Shown: positions 17,778-27,158, counted from the first letter of the stretch. The stretch is 64,000 bases of DNA from Mariniphaga sp041687255 (GCA_041687255.1 JAWLCL010000010.1:62001-126000); one strand, 5' to 3'. The notes: generated from the letters alone by a model not told the origin. Translations and numbers: made by a program.

Positions 17778-18587
17778 TCAGGGGGCAACCTGCAGCTCGC
17801 CGGCCACCTCTTCAACAGGTTCAACATCAGGTACATTCGATAATGACGAATTGAACCAACCGGTTTTGTTCTCTATCTTCCAGGTATGCTGCACCACTGC
17901 TTCCCATAATGCGCGCAGTTCGTCACCATGCTTTTCCCAAATCTTGTTTCCCTTTGTCTGCAGGGCTGAAGGGCTACCGGCACGAAACATGCCTATCATA
18001 ACAGGGGTTTCGTTTCCAAGCAGCACACGGAAGGTATCCCACGGGTAATCCAGCTTTTTATCGGCGTAGTAGTCCCTGTAGTTTGTTAAGGCCTCAACGG
18101 CTGCTTCTTCCTGCCCTGAAAGCAGGTACACAAACATCCATTTTGTAAAAGGTTCATCAGGATTCAGACTGAACTTCGCTTCCCGGCGATGCGACAGTTC
18201 GGGAACCCATACCATTACAGTGCCTGAAACCGTCGGCAGGCTTCCCGGCTGCTCATCCATGTAACGATTCCGGGCTTTTATTGATTTTGAAACCTGCTTC
18301 ATCTGCCGGTACAGGGTATCGATGGAAGCAAAACTAATCAGGGGAATTACACGATACAGGGTGTTGTCATCATTTTGCCAGGCGAATACAGGCACATCAG
18401 GGTACTGCAGTTTCCATACGTCAATGTTCTTCTTTTGAGCCCTTAAAAACTGAACGCGATCGCCGTGAGCCGACTTTTCCTCAAACATCATAAACCAGGG
18501 GGAAGGGGACTGCTGCAGGGGTGGCTCCTGCAGGACGGGAGAGCAGAACCCCCAGCTTAAAACCGTTAAAAGTATAAGTAGTATCAT
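17778..18587 (-). CDS. Secreted protein, paralog B of the two-copy family
   Basis: This 269-residue paralog of the protein at 7359-8147 has an N-terminal hydrophobic signal (MILLILLTVLSWGFCS). The Cys at 15 may make it a lipoprotein, unlike paralog A. Shared blocks in order are SPWFMMFEE, DNTLYRVIPLISFASIDTLY, TVMVWVPELS, EPFTKWMFVYLLSGQE, DYPWDTFRVLLGNETP and KIENKTGWFNSSLSN. The conserved WE-HG-EL-LW segment before the last block is also present. No active site is recognised; a dimeric alpha-beta barrel is plausible. It is convergent with the AI-2E transporter and divergent from the S9 peptidase. Confidence 0.75.
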   Translation of the reverse strand: MILLILLTVLSWGFCSPVLQEPPLQQSPSPWFMMFEEKSAHGDRVQFLRAQKKNIDVWKLQYPDVPVFAWQNDDNTLYRVIPLISFASIDTLYRQMKQVSKSIKARNRYMDEQPGSLPTVSGTVMVWVPELSHRREAKFSLNPDEPFTKWMFVYLLSGQEEAAVEALTNYRDYYADKKLDYPWDTFRVLLGNETPVMIGMFRAGSPSALQTKGNKIWEKHGDELRALWEAVVQHTWKIENKTGWFNSSLSNVPDVEPVEEVAGELQVAP

Positions 18588-18820
18588 GTGTGTGCATTTA
18601 AGGGTGAATGCCTTTGTAAATTACGATAAATTAATGAGTTGTGCAAGAGGCCGGGGAGAGGAAAAAGAGCAAAGGGCTTTAGTGGTAAATTCTCTTTTTC
18701 TTACCACCAGGGGTGCTGCCGTTTCAATCTGTTTAACAAACTAACTTAGTGTTTAAGTGTTATTGTTAATTAGCAATCCAATTTTAAAGGAATTATAAAA
18801 TCAAGTAAAAAACTACAGTT

Positions 18821-20839
18821 ATGCATAAATTAATTACAGCACTTTTGATATTTGTATGGTTAATTCCCGTTAAAGCACAGGACAATAAAGGAATGATGCC
18901 GCTTGATGTAGCGAAGATAAAGACAGTGACAGATGTAAAGATCTCGGACGACGGGCAACATGTTGCATATATGCTTAATAACCCTGTTGATCCCCTGGAA
19001 GAAAATAAACCGGCCAATATTGAACTGCACCTCTATCGTCCCGGGGAAAGGCAAAGCATCCCGTTTATTACCAGGAGCCGCATTTCGGCTGTCTCTTTCC
19101 GTCCCGGACATCAATCCATAACTTTCCTGGCACAGATGGATGATGAAGAAAATACCTCACTCTATGAAATCCCCTTAACAGGCGGCGAAGCAGTTAAGCT
19201 TTTTTCGTTCAGAACCTCGCTTTCCGGTTACAACTGGTCGCCCGGCGGAGATAAAATTGTGTTCATTGCTGCAGAAGATACAGTTGAAGCAGAGAATGAA
19301 ACAGAAGAGGAAATGCCCTATGAGCCCGAAGTTTACGAAGAAGAGCTTACCTGGCATTACGCATGGATAGTTTCGCCCGATAATGACGAAGATCCAAAAA
19401 AACTCAAAGTCAAGGGCCATTTTTACGATGTAGTGTGGAGTCCCGATGGCAGTAAAATTGCAGTTGCAATCGCTCCGACACCATTGGTCGACGATCGGTA
19501 CATGAAACAATCGATCCATATTGTTGATGCAGAAACATTAAATGAAACCGGTTCAGTGAAACACGAGGGGAAACTCGGAAAGATGGCCTTCAGTCCCGAC
19601 GGTGCAAAACTGGCTTTTATAGGCGGGGCCGATATTCATGATCCCATTGCCGGACGGTTATTTGTTGCCTCTTCAAATGGAGGAAGTCCCGAAAGTCTGC
19701 GTCCCGATTATGAAGGGAAATTTGAGTCGTTTGAATGGAGTACAAATCAGAGCCTCCGTTTTGTGTCCAGCGAAAGCGTCTGGTCGGCATACGGAATTAT
19801 TCAATCCGATGGTTCGGAGTGGAAAAAGAAAAGGCTGGAAGACGGTCCTGTATTGCACAGTTTTGATGAGTCGCAGGAAGGTACTTCTGTTTTTGCTGCC
19901 GATACGCCCAAACACCCGGGTGAAGTTTACCTGATGAAACCTGAAGATGTCAATCCACAGCGGGTTACGTTTCATAACGACTGGCTCGAAGGTACAGCAT
20001 TGGGTGAGCAGGAAGTAATAACCTATCAGGCCCGCGACGGACTTGAAATCCAGGGAATACTGATAAAACCCCTGCAGTATGCCGAAGGACAGCGATATCC
20101 ATTAATTACAGTGGTGCACGGTGGCCCTGAGTCACACTATTCCAACGGATGGTTAACCAATTATTCAACGGTGGGGCAGACAGGTGCTGCCCTGGGGTAT
20201 GCTGTATTCTACCCCAATTACCGCGGGAGCACCGGCAGGGGAGAGGAGTTTTTGAAATCGAGCCAGAGGGATTTGGCCGGTAAAGAGTTTGACGATGTGG
20301 TGGATGGTGTCGATTACCTGATTGAGCAGGGAATTGCAGACGAAAACAAGGTAGGGGTTACCGGTGGTTCCTACGGCGGATATGCAACCGGTTGGTTCGC
20401 GACACGTTATACCGACCGTTTTGCAGCCGGGGTAATGTTTGTGGGCATCAGCAACAATATTTCGAGCTGGGGAACGAGCGATATTCCTGAAGAATTGTAC
20501 CTGGTACATACCCGCCAGCAAATTTGGGAAGATTATCAGTCTTTCCTCGAAAGGAGTCCTGTATATCATGCCGGGCAGGCAAAAACACCTTTGCTCATTA
20601 TGGCCGGCGAAGACGATACCCGTGTGCATCCCAGTCAGTCGATTGAATTGTACCGTCACATTAAAACCAGGACGGATACCCCGGTGCGACTGGTGCTGTA
20701 CCCTGGAGAAGGACATGGAAACCGCAATTCCACCGCCCGGCTCGATTATAACCTGAGGCAGCTGCGCTGGTTTGAAAAATACCTTAAAGATAAATCCATT
20801 GATATGGGAACAGAGATATCGCCCGATGTTATAAAGTAG
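18821..20839 (+). CDS. S9 family (prolyl oligopeptidase-like) serine peptidase, secreted
   Basis: This 672-residue enzyme has a signal peptide (MHKLITALLIFVWLIPVKAQ, cleavage near 19). Its beta-propeller region (about 40-380) carries repeated WSPDG/FSPDG-type blades. The C-terminal alpha/beta-hydrolase domain has the nucleophile Ser in TGGSYGGYATGW near 516, Asp in GEDDTRVHPS near 597 and His in GEGHGNRN near 630, and an HGGPESHY oxyanion-type segment near 430. It belongs to the acylaminoacyl-peptidase/DPP-like branch and should cleave short peptides in the periplasm or outside the cell. It is a single gene. Confidence 0.92.
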   Translation: MHKLITALLIFVWLIPVKAQDNKGMMPLDVAKIKTVTDVKISDDGQHVAYMLNNPVDPLEENKPANIELHLYRPGERQSIPFITRSRISAVSFRPGHQSITFLAQMDDEENTSLYEIPLTGGEAVKLFSFRTSLSGYNWSPGGDKIVFIAAEDTVEAENETEEEMPYEPEVYEEELTWHYAWIVSPDNDEDPKKLKVKGHFYDVVWSPDGSKIAVAIAPTPLVDDRYMKQSIHIVDAETLNETGSVKHEGKLGKMAFSPDGAKLAFIGGADIHDPIAGRLFVASSNGGSPESLRPDYEGKFESFEWSTNQSLRFVSSESVWSAYGIIQSDGSEWKKKRLEDGPVLHSFDESQEGTSVFAADTPKHPGEVYLMKPEDVNPQRVTFHNDWLEGTALGEQEVITYQARDGLEIQGILIKPLQYAEGQRYPLITVVHGGPESHYSNGWLTNYSTVGQTGAALGYAVFYPNYRGSTGRGEEFLKSSQRDLAGKEFDDVVDGVDYLIEQGIADENKVGVTGGSYGGYATGWFATRYTDRFAAGVMFVGISNNISSWGTSDIPEELYLVHTRQQIWEDYQSFLERSPVYHAGQAKTPLLIMAGEDDTRVHPSQSIELYRHIKTRTDTPVRLVLYPGEGHGNRNSTARLDYNLRQLRWFEKYLKDKSIDMGTEISPDVIK

Positions 20840-21013
20840 TTTGAATATTGACCGGTGACTTGGGCTCTTCAGTGCCACTACCTTTGCTGATACATTCAGC
20901 CGTTGATTTCGGTCACCCGGTCATGATTGCTGGACGAATTCACAAAATCTCTCCATGGTCTTGGTGGAAAACCTCTTCTTCTTTTCATTCCAAAAGCACA
21001 AAATCCACATAAT

Positions 21014-21044
21014 AAAATCCCGGCTTATAAATGACCGGGATTTT
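21014..21044. terminator. Bidirectional terminator
   Basis: Perfect 10-bp inverted repeat AAAATCCCGG / CCGGGATTTT with an 11-nt loop between convergent genes (S9 peptidase and the lipoprotein at 21124). The A-rich and T-rich ends allow termination in both directions. Confidence 0.75.
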
Positions 21045-21123
21045 AACTTCATCTCGTTTTTTATCTTTGCATGTCTATGGTTAATTTATACTTTCCGACC
21101 GTCATTGGTTCATCATACACAAA

Positions 21124-21783
21124 TTAATATCCTTTACCTATGACATCTCCACAAATACGGCCATGGACATTGGCATGGATTTTCAGAGGTCCATCAGCTC
21201 CAAAAGTTATCATCCCATTGTTAATCAACTTTCCTGAAGCGTTTTCAAAAATCCCGTTTCCTGCCAGTAATTCCAGTTTGTTATTGATTTTAGCAGTATA
21301 ATTTTTCATATTCACGGGCGATTGTACTGCATGGTCCCAGGTGACAAAGGCATCTTTTCCGTCATTACTTTTAAAGAAATGAAACAGATGGTAGAAAACC
21401 GCAGAATTATCATTTGCATCATACATGTGTGTGACAATGGAACCCAGCATTCCGGTGACACCAGCAATTGTCGTTTCGATTGGTAAAGCTCCTCCGCCAT
21501 AAACCATACATCCATTAAAACCTGCAATTGGAATTCCGTATTTAGGATGCTCATCAAAAGCGCCGGCATCTTTTAAGGCTTCCAAAAGATCTGTCATTCC
21601 ATAAAAATCAAAAACGGGGCCTCCAAATTCGAAAACACCTTGAATGCGAACATTCTCGCAATTCTCAACAGATGAACTCTTGTTTTTAAGCAAAAAGGTG
21701 TCGTCTGACACAGGTTCCTCGATTAAAGTGTCACATGCAATAAGAATTATGCATGCGAATACAAAAAAAATTGATTTTTTCAT
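21124..21783 (-). CDS. Lipoprotein, possible allene-oxide-cyclase-like barrel
   Basis: This 219-residue protein has an SPII signal (MKKSIFFVFACIILIAC, Cys17). The mature part contains GIPIAGFNGCMVYGGGALP near 85 and a C-terminal pattern GNGIFENASGKLINNGMITF, DGPLKIHANVHGRICGD. Such a G-x-F-x2-A-x-G pattern is typical of small beta-barrel (allene-oxide-cyclase/dirigent-like) folds; this is an inference. It is the last gene downstream of the secreted hydrolase, about 50 bp away on the same strand, so the two may be co-transcribed. Function unknown. Confidence 0.65.
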   Translation of the reverse strand: MKKSIFFVFACIILIACDTLIEEPVSDDTFLLKNKSSSVENCENVRIQGVFEFGGPVFDFYGMTDLLEALKDAGAFDEHPKYGIPIAGFNGCMVYGGGALPIETTIAGVTGMLGSIVTHMYDANDNSAVFYHLFHFFKSNDGKDAFVTWDHAVQSPVNMKNYTAKINNKLELLAGNGIFENASGKLINNGMITFGADGPLKIHANVHGRICGDVIGKGY

Positions 21784-21833
21784 CCGTATTTCCTCCTTTT
21801 TAAATAATTTATGATCCGACTTATCTGTAGTTC

Positions 21834-23186
21834 TTATTGCTGCGAGAGTTCAGGTACAGCAGATGGCAGGCTGAAACCCATTTTCTCTGCCAGGCATGCA
21901 AAAGCTTTCTTAATATCATCCACACCAATAGTGCAGTGGCCGTATGTATCAACGTCAATGCGGCACAATAAACCGCTGCTTCGGGGATGAATTTTGGAAG
22001 CATATCCCTCCTGGTGCCAGAAAGGTGTAACATGGTCGATCGTATGGATAATAACCAAAGGCACTGCTATTCTGCCGGATGTTTCATAATGGCTTATGAA
22101 ATTTGTTGCCCGTTTATATGATTGACTATCAATTCGCTCCACTTCTTTGTTCAGTTTATCATCATCCGAAGAACCTTCATACCACTTTCCCACGTTGGTA
22201 TAAGGCACACCCTTCATTCTTTCCATAACATCGTTTGTAAGCATGAGGTTATACCTTAACAGTTGGATTACTGCTGTTACAATGGCTTCAGGATCGGTCA
22301 TATCAATAGTTTCAGTGGCACCAAGAACATCCAGGAGTTGAATGATTCTGTTAGGAAAAATGTCACTCTTCATCTCTTTTGACAAGATACCTATAATCAA
22401 GCTTTGTAAATCAAAAGGATCTTCATTTTTCCAGGCATCCATGGTAATATCAGGAACTCCTTCCGGGCTTCCGGTGTTAATTCCCAGAGCAGTCAGTTCA
22501 GGTTTGAAAAAATAGTTAAACAGCACATGGAAATCGCCATTGTATTGCAGTTGATCGGCAAAACTGCCAATAGGGCCACATATGGATATGGCACCGTCAA
22601 ATAACTGTGGGTATTTCTCAATGGTTTTTACTGTTACCAGGCCACCTTCGGAAGGTCCGCCAAGAATAAGCAGATCAGGTGGAAGGTACTCAGGATGATC
22701 CAAAAAGAATTTTTTTACAACAATGGTCAACTGCTGTATATCCTTTATGGCATCTAAAACAACCAGCCCGTTATCGCGGTAACTTGATGTGGCATATCCC
22801 ATCCCCATGCTTTTAATGATGTTTTTGACAGGTATTCCTTCAATAACATCAGCGAGAGGTTTGATATCCTCATAAGGATATGGATCAACCATTCCGTGGG
22901 CATAAAATACCATAATCCTGGGCATCCCCATCATTTCTGTGTTATTCCATAAATCTGGTTCAGGCAAAGATATCTGCCAAAAACCTCCATTGTAGTCTCC
23001 GCACCAGTCTCCGGCATCGCACCAGGTTTCACTGCTTTTTAACAATGATTTTTGCTCTGCATCAGGAAGAGGATCAGGTAATGTCTCGTCTTGCCGGCAC
23101 GATATGACGGTCATCAACAAGACAGAAATTAAAAGAAGAAAATTTCTTTTAACTGGAGAAACGGATTTTTTCTCATTGTTTTTCAT
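21834..23186 (-). CDS. Secreted alpha/beta hydrolase (lipoprotein)
   Basis: This 450-residue protein has a lipoprotein signal (basic MKNNEKKSVSPVKRN, core LLLISVLLMTVISC, Cys near 30). It has an alpha/beta-hydrolase layout: IMVFYAHGMVDPYPY (oxyanion side) near 95, the nucleophile elbow GGPSEGG near 177, a possible acid in HTIDHVTPFW near 400 and a catalytic His in YGHCTI near 425. The elbow G-P-S-E-G differs slightly from G-x-S-x-G but keeps the spacing. It resembles putative esterases/peptidases of the tannase-like or polyester depolymerase group; the substrate is unknown. Confidence 0.75.
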   Translation of the reverse strand: MKNNEKKSVSPVKRNFLLLISVLLMTVISCRQDETLPDPLPDAEQKSLLKSSETWCDAGDWCGDYNGGFWQISLPEPDLWNNTEMMGMPRIMVFYAHGMVDPYPYEDIKPLADVIEGIPVKNIIKSMGMGYATSSYRDNGLVVLDAIKDIQQLTIVVKKFFLDHPEYLPPDLLILGGPSEGGLVTVKTIEKYPQLFDGAISICGPIGSFADQLQYNGDFHVLFNYFFKPELTALGINTGSPEGVPDITMDAWKNEDPFDLQSLIIGILSKEMKSDIFPNRIIQLLDVLGATETIDMTDPEAIVTAVIQLLRYNLMLTNDVMERMKGVPYTNVGKWYEGSSDDDKLNKEVERIDSQSYKRATNFISHYETSGRIAVPLVIIHTIDHVTPFWHQEGYASKIHPRSSGLLCRIDVDTYGHCTIGVDDIKKAFACLAEKMGFSLPSAVPELSQQ

Positions 23187-23365
23187 AATAACTCATTTTT
23201 TAGGGTTGAACATAAGCTGATTGTAAGGAAATCAATAAGGTAAATGCAGGTATCTAAATATGGTTTTGTCAGGCTTCAGCTGCTATTCGTGCCATCATTA
23301 CGCGTCCGGTTTGACGCCCAACGATTGGGAATCATTCTTTTGGATAAATGCTTCACCAGCATGCT

Positions 23366-24262
23366 TTAATGCGCAGCCAGCTCTCCAATGCTCCGGGCAT
23401 ATTCATTTACAGAAGTGAGCTTTAACGGGAAAGCCGCCAGAATTGCCTGCATGTCAATTGGATCGCCATCTGCAAGGTTCAGCATAAATCCTGAAAAAGA
23501 TTTCTGCATCGGGTCAGTTGCACCATTCATCTGTAACTCCAGCATTTCTTTTGGAATGGTCTGTACTTCGAACTTACGGCCGCTAGCCACTTCAAATATC
23601 TTAACCGCCTCTAGCTGCGAAAGCTGTTCAGGCCCTCCAAGCTCAAGTACTGCATTGCGGGCAGCTGGATTCTCCAGACTTTCAACAGCAAAACGGGCCA
23701 CATCTTTGTACGAAATGTAGCTTACCGGCTTTGTACCATCGCCATATAACTGTATTTTGCCACTAACACTATCGAATCCCACGGCTGCCGTTAACCAAAC
23801 TTCCATAAAATAACCCGGGCGCAGGATGGTGTATGTCATCCCACTCTCCTGCAGGTGCTTTTCTACATCGCGCCTGGCATTTTTGAGCGGAACGTCAAGA
23901 ACGATACTTCCCGAAATGGAGGTGTAGATAAATTGTTTCACACCGGCTTTGACAGCAGCGTCAATTAAATGTTTCATACCTTCCCTGTCCACTTTTTCAA
24001 TGTCGTTCTCACCGGGAACATATGAGAAAGGCATCGACGAGGCGGTGGTGATGACTGTTGAAACACCCTGCAAGGCCGGTTCAAATGTTGAGCTGTTTCG
24101 CAAATCACCGTACACAATCTGAACACCTGGTTCTTTCAGATTATTAACTTTCAGCGGGTCAGAGGTTTCCCTGACCATGGCTCTTGCTGGTTTGCCGCCG
24201 GCAGTCAGCAACCTGCAAATTTCGCTTCCAACCATTCCGGTAGCTCCGATGATTAAATTCAT
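23366..24262 (-). CDS. NmrA-like NAD(P)-binding protein (atypical SDR)
   Basis: This 298-residue Rossmann-fold protein has the N-terminal dinucleotide motif GATGMVGSEI (6-15), a basic residue after strand 2 (RAMVRETSD) that favours NADP(H), VIYGDLRNSSTFEPAL near 55, TTASS near 73 and YTSISGS near 117 in place of the classical YxxxK. It belongs to the NmrA/HSCARG atypical SDR group, which may act as NAD(P)H-dependent oxidoreductases or redox sensors. It lies in the minus-strand run downstream of the AraC-type gene and SnoaL-like genes. Cytoplasmic. Confidence 0.85.
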   Translation of the reverse strand: MNLIIGATGMVGSEICRLLTAGGKPARAMVRETSDPLKVNNLKEPGVQIVYGDLRNSSTFEPALQGVSTVITTASSMPFSYVPGENDIEKVDREGMKHLIDAAVKAGVKQFIYTSISGSIVLDVPLKNARRDVEKHLQESGMTYTILRPGYFMEVWLTAAVGFDSVSGKIQLYGDGTKPVSYISYKDVARFAVESLENPAARNAVLELGGPEQLSQLEAVKIFEVASGRKFEVQTIPKEMLELQMNGATDPMQKSFSGFMLNLADGDPIDMQAILAAFPLKLTSVNEYARSIGELAAH

Positions 24263-24577
24263 AATTTTTCCTCCTTTATTTGAATTAAAAACGTTAATAA
24301 AGCTCGCTAGCTTTTTTAGAATTCGATGTTGCTTTCATAGCGTCATTATTTGTCTTTGTTGAGCAGGGCCAGGATGGTTAATACCAGGACTGGCAGACCA
24401 TGAGTAATTAATCTCTTTATGTTCATTCTTTATTGTTTTATTGTATTCTAATATATGCCTTAGCTTATGAGTATGATGACTATACGTGTTTGCAGTGCAG
24501 CTTTTATTTGACAAATGCTATAGTACATTAATATGAAAAATAAATGAGTGATTAAGAACCGGTTTTGCTTTTACAGT

Positions 24578-24952
24578 TCAGACTTTAACCCCCAACTGTT
24601 CATACAATGTAGTCAGATCAGAAATCATCCAGTGGTCAACAATCTTATCCTTTTCAATAACATACCGGATTGTAAAGCGAATTTCAACATTTTGATGCGT
24701 TGGCGGAATACCGTTGAATTCACCCTCATGTGTTCCTCTTACCCGGGCAAGGACAACAACTTTATTATTTTCGGCAATCATTTCATCAACCACTACTTTG
24801 TAGCGTGGGAGAATCGCATCAAAAAAAGTAATATGATTCTTAAGCTCTTCGTCATTTACATAATGGTCAATTAATTTTTCTGTCTTTTCAACACCACTCA
24901 AGGCATTGTAATACTCAAGAATAAATTGTTTGTTTTTTTTAGTTGTTTCCAT
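24578..24952 (-). CDS. SnoaL-like polyketide-cyclase-family protein
   Basis: This 124-residue single-domain protein of the NTF2-like/SnoaL superfamily shows the N-terminal helix FILEYYNALSG, LIDHYVNDEELKNHITFF, then RVRGTHEGEFNGIPPTHQNVEI (the usual G-x-F-x-G-x-P-P turn) and the terminal IRYVIEKDKIVDHWMISD. Small members act as cyclases, isomerases or binding proteins; the catalytic pair cannot be assigned. The sequence covering its start and upstream region is duplicated at 25982-26096, in front of the neighbouring lipoprotein gene. Confidence 0.8.
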   Translation of the reverse strand: METTKKNKQFILEYYNALSGVEKTEKLIDHYVNDEELKNHITFFDAILPRYKVVVDEMIAENNKVVVLARVRGTHEGEFNGIPPTHQNVEIRFTIRYVIEKDKIVDHWMISDLTTLYEQLGVKV

Positions 24953-25043
24953 AGTTTTTTTACATAAAGTTATATCAATGAAGCATTGGTATTTAGCCTG
25001 TGGATGCCAAATATTTGACTTAGAGTTTCATATGTGGCATTCT
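24929..25043 (-). promoter_or_regulatory. Upstream region duplicated in front of two genes, copy 1
   Basis: The 5' end of the SnoaL gene plus about 90 bp upstream, including TTTGACTTAGAGT and TTTTTTTACATAAA, recurs at 25982-26096. Both copies lie before a minus-strand gene, so the shared part probably holds a promoter or operator. Confidence 0.5.
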
Positions 25044-25119
25044 GTTGACAGAATTCGTCGCTTTTGCTTACCTTGCGGAGCCCTATTTTAGGAAAGTGGA
25101 ATCTTCAATTTTAAAAGTA

Positions 25120-25935
25120 TTACCAATCGGTTTGAACAGAAACTATCCCTTCCTGTTTTCCGTCTTTTAGGCAATCCTTAAACATTTCAAGATATTCATT
25201 TGCTTTTTCTTCTCCATATTTTGCAGTTAAAGGAAGTGACATATCATAACCGTCAGGGCTTGTTGCTGCGTCCATGAGGTAAAAATAAGTATAAGTTCCA
25301 TCTTCGTTTTGTGCTGCAGGTCTCAGTGTTCTTACTGTACTCCTCATGTGAGGATAATATTCTGCCGTTGCGGGTTCCAGGTAATTAAAGTTAAAATCCT
25401 CAAACTGTGCCACCTTATCCGCTTTTATCCGATTCCAGACCACCCAAACAGTGTCATTTACATATGCCCTGGATTGTGGTGCGGGATTACTGGTGTTCCA
25501 AATGTCACGGTGAAGCTTCCATTGTCCATCCTCTTTTTCCCAGGTTACAATGTACTTTCCCTTATCGGCAATTTGATCTTCTTTAGCATAAAGCTCATAC
25601 CTGCCTTCTTCAATTGCAAAATTTCCATAACTTTCAGCAGTTACAGTTTCTAAACGAGCCTTTTCTATTCCCATATTCATAACTGCATTCCAAAACCCTT
25701 CAATGGCTTCTTGTCCTTCAATTACATCACTGTTTGATGGATACAGTTTTGCATTACTTGTGTATCTCATGGATAATGCATTTGCATCACCATTGTTGAA
25801 CGCTTCCATGAATTCTTTATTAGCATCTGTAATTTCATGTTTTACATCTGCCGGCTTTTGAGAGCAACTGTTAAATATTATACCGAAAAAGATTAGAAAA
25901 ATGAGGCTGTTGTTAAATGCTGATTTTTTTTTCAT
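25120..25935 (-). CDS. Lipoprotein with SnoaL/DUF4440-like domain plus C-terminal alpha-beta domain
   Basis: This 271-residue protein has an SPII signal (core SLIFLIFFGIIFNSC, Cys near 24). Residues 30-150 form an NTF2-like domain of the DUF4440 type: FMEAFNNGDANALSMRYTSNAKLYPSN, a VIEGQEAIEGFW motif, then GRYELY, KGKYIVTWEKEDGQWKLHRDIWN. Residues about 165-271 form a second alpha-beta domain (VWVVWNRIKADKVAQFEDF, LRPAAQNEDGTYTYFYLMD) that looks like a dimeric alpha-beta barrel unit. The substrate is unknown. It is preceded by the duplicated upstream region. Confidence 0.75.
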   Translation of the reverse strand: MKKKSAFNNSLIFLIFFGIIFNSCSQKPADVKHEITDANKEFMEAFNNGDANALSMRYTSNAKLYPSNSDVIEGQEAIEGFWNAVMNMGIEKARLETVTAESYGNFAIEEGRYELYAKEDQIADKGKYIVTWEKEDGQWKLHRDIWNTSNPAPQSRAYVNDTVWVVWNRIKADKVAQFEDFNFNYLEPATAEYYPHMRSTVRTLRPAAQNEDGTYTYFYLMDAATSPDGYDMSLPLTAKYGEEKANEYLEMFKDCLKDGKQEGIVSVQTDW

Positions 25936-25981
25936 TTAAATAATTTTTTAAGTAAATAAATGGTTTCATTCAACTAAAAAC

Positions 25982-26096
25982 TGTTTGTTTTTTAGTTGCT
26001 TCCACGAATTTTTTTACATAAAATTACACCAGCAAAGCTTTAGCATGCTAGCCTGTGAATTCCAAATGTTTGACTTAGAGTATCACATTAGGCATT
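25982..26096 (-). promoter_or_regulatory. Upstream region duplicated in front of two genes, copy 2
   Basis: This matches 24929-25043, including a residual start of the SnoaL gene (VEATKKQT then a stop in translation) and the TTTGACTTAGAGT block. It looks like a duplication that left a gene-start fossil and a shared control region upstream of the lipoprotein gene. Confidence 0.55.
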
Positions 26097-26159
26097 TTAG
26101 TATAATTTTGGTGCCGGTATGTACAGACTTGAACCGTTCAGATTATTTTTGCCGCATGT

Positions 26160-27011
26160 TTATCTTTTCAGCACTGAAGGGTTAATACCGAATTGATTGT
26201 TGAAAGCCCTTGTAAAATGGCTGTGACTCGCAAATCCAACCCTGTAAACCACTTCACTCACATTCATGCCGGTATTCTGAAGCATTTCTTTGGCTTTTTG
26301 CAAGCGATAGAACTGTATGTAACAGGCCGGTGATAAATAGGTAATCTTTTTCATTCTCCGGTACAGCTGCGACCGGCTTAATGCCAGTCCGTCGCAGAGG
26401 TGGCTGATGCACAGTTCTTCCTTATCGAGGTTTGTTTTAATGATGGTGTTTAGTTTCTGAATGAATACGCCCTGCTCATGGCTTTTCCGGGCAGCAGATT
26501 TTTGGATCGATTCAATGTTGCGAAAGTAAGACTGAAGTTTTTTCTGAACTTTGGCATACATTTCAGGTACTTCCTGAGAATTCAGCTTATATGCATATCC
26601 GTTCATATTTTGTTCTTCAGGTTCAAACTCAGAAATTCTTAGACGGTACAAAGTTTTTCTGGCCTCGGGAGAAGAAACGGAGCATTCATAATGTAACCCT
26701 TTTGTAATTTCTTTTATTTTTGAAATATCTGCACCATCGTTCTGCACTTCATAGTGAAGAAAGAATTCTTTGTCTTTTTTAAGTTCTGACAATTTTGTCT
26801 CAACGTAATAATTTTGGGGAGTAAAAGCGATTGTATTACAAAGCAATTCGGTTACATCATGAACTATCTGAGCCGGATTGTAAATGAGGTTCATTTGTTC
26901 AGAAGCGGAACTGAAGGTCAGCCTGACCTGATTTGAAAGGGCAAAAGGCCGGATGGCTTCGGTAATTCCTTTGAACAGCGGGACGATATTTGATGTTGTG
27001 CGGAATTTCAT
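26160..27011 (-). CDS. AraC-family regulator with a degenerate kinase ATPase-like domain
   Basis: This 283-residue protein has a C-terminal AraC/XylS helix-turn-helix pair (about 185-283): LCDGLALSRSQLYRRMKKITYLSP and the second recognition part EVVYRVGFASHSHFTRAFNNQFGINP. Residues about 15-135 resemble a worn HATPase_c domain, with TELLCNTIAFTPQ in place of the N-box and EVQNDGADISKI in place of the DxGxG loop. Both the key Asn context and the glycine motif are altered and no HisKA His is present. This would be a remnant of the hybrid two-component (HTCS) layout common in Bacteroidota. It sits at the head of the minus-strand SnoaL/NmrA/hydrolase group and may control it. Confidence 0.8.
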   Translation of the reverse strand: MKFRTTSNIVPLFKGITEAIRPFALSNQVRLTFSSASEQMNLIYNPAQIVHDVTELLCNTIAFTPQNYYVETKLSELKKDKEFFLHYEVQNDGADISKIKEITKGLHYECSVSSPEARKTLYRLRISEFEPEEQNMNGYAYKLNSQEVPEMYAKVQKKLQSYFRNIESIQKSAARKSHEQGVFIQKLNTIIKTNLDKEELCISHLCDGLALSRSQLYRRMKKITYLSPACYIQFYRLQKAKEMLQNTGMNVSEVVYRVGFASHSHFTRAFNNQFGINPSVLKR

Positions 27012-27130
27012 TCTTGATGGTTATTCCGGGTGTTGATTTTCCAGTTAATACAAGTTACTACTTTTTTATTAGATTTTCTTCAACTGCTGCCTAAAGCTCA
27101 GCTGCTGAATTAATAACATTTTAAGAAAGT

Positions 27131-27158
27131 TGAGCAGGTGACACAAATCACCAGCTTA
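27131..27158. repeat. Palindromic repeat family R2, copy 1
   Basis: TGAGCAGGTGA ... TCACCAGCTTA imperfect inverted repeat with a short loop, the same unit as at 27374, 29658 and 37956. This copy flanks a transposase remnant. Confidence 0.6.

Noticed and set aside
20165..20878. 237-codon minus-strand frame
   Set aside because: Antisense to the S9 peptidase catalytic domain.
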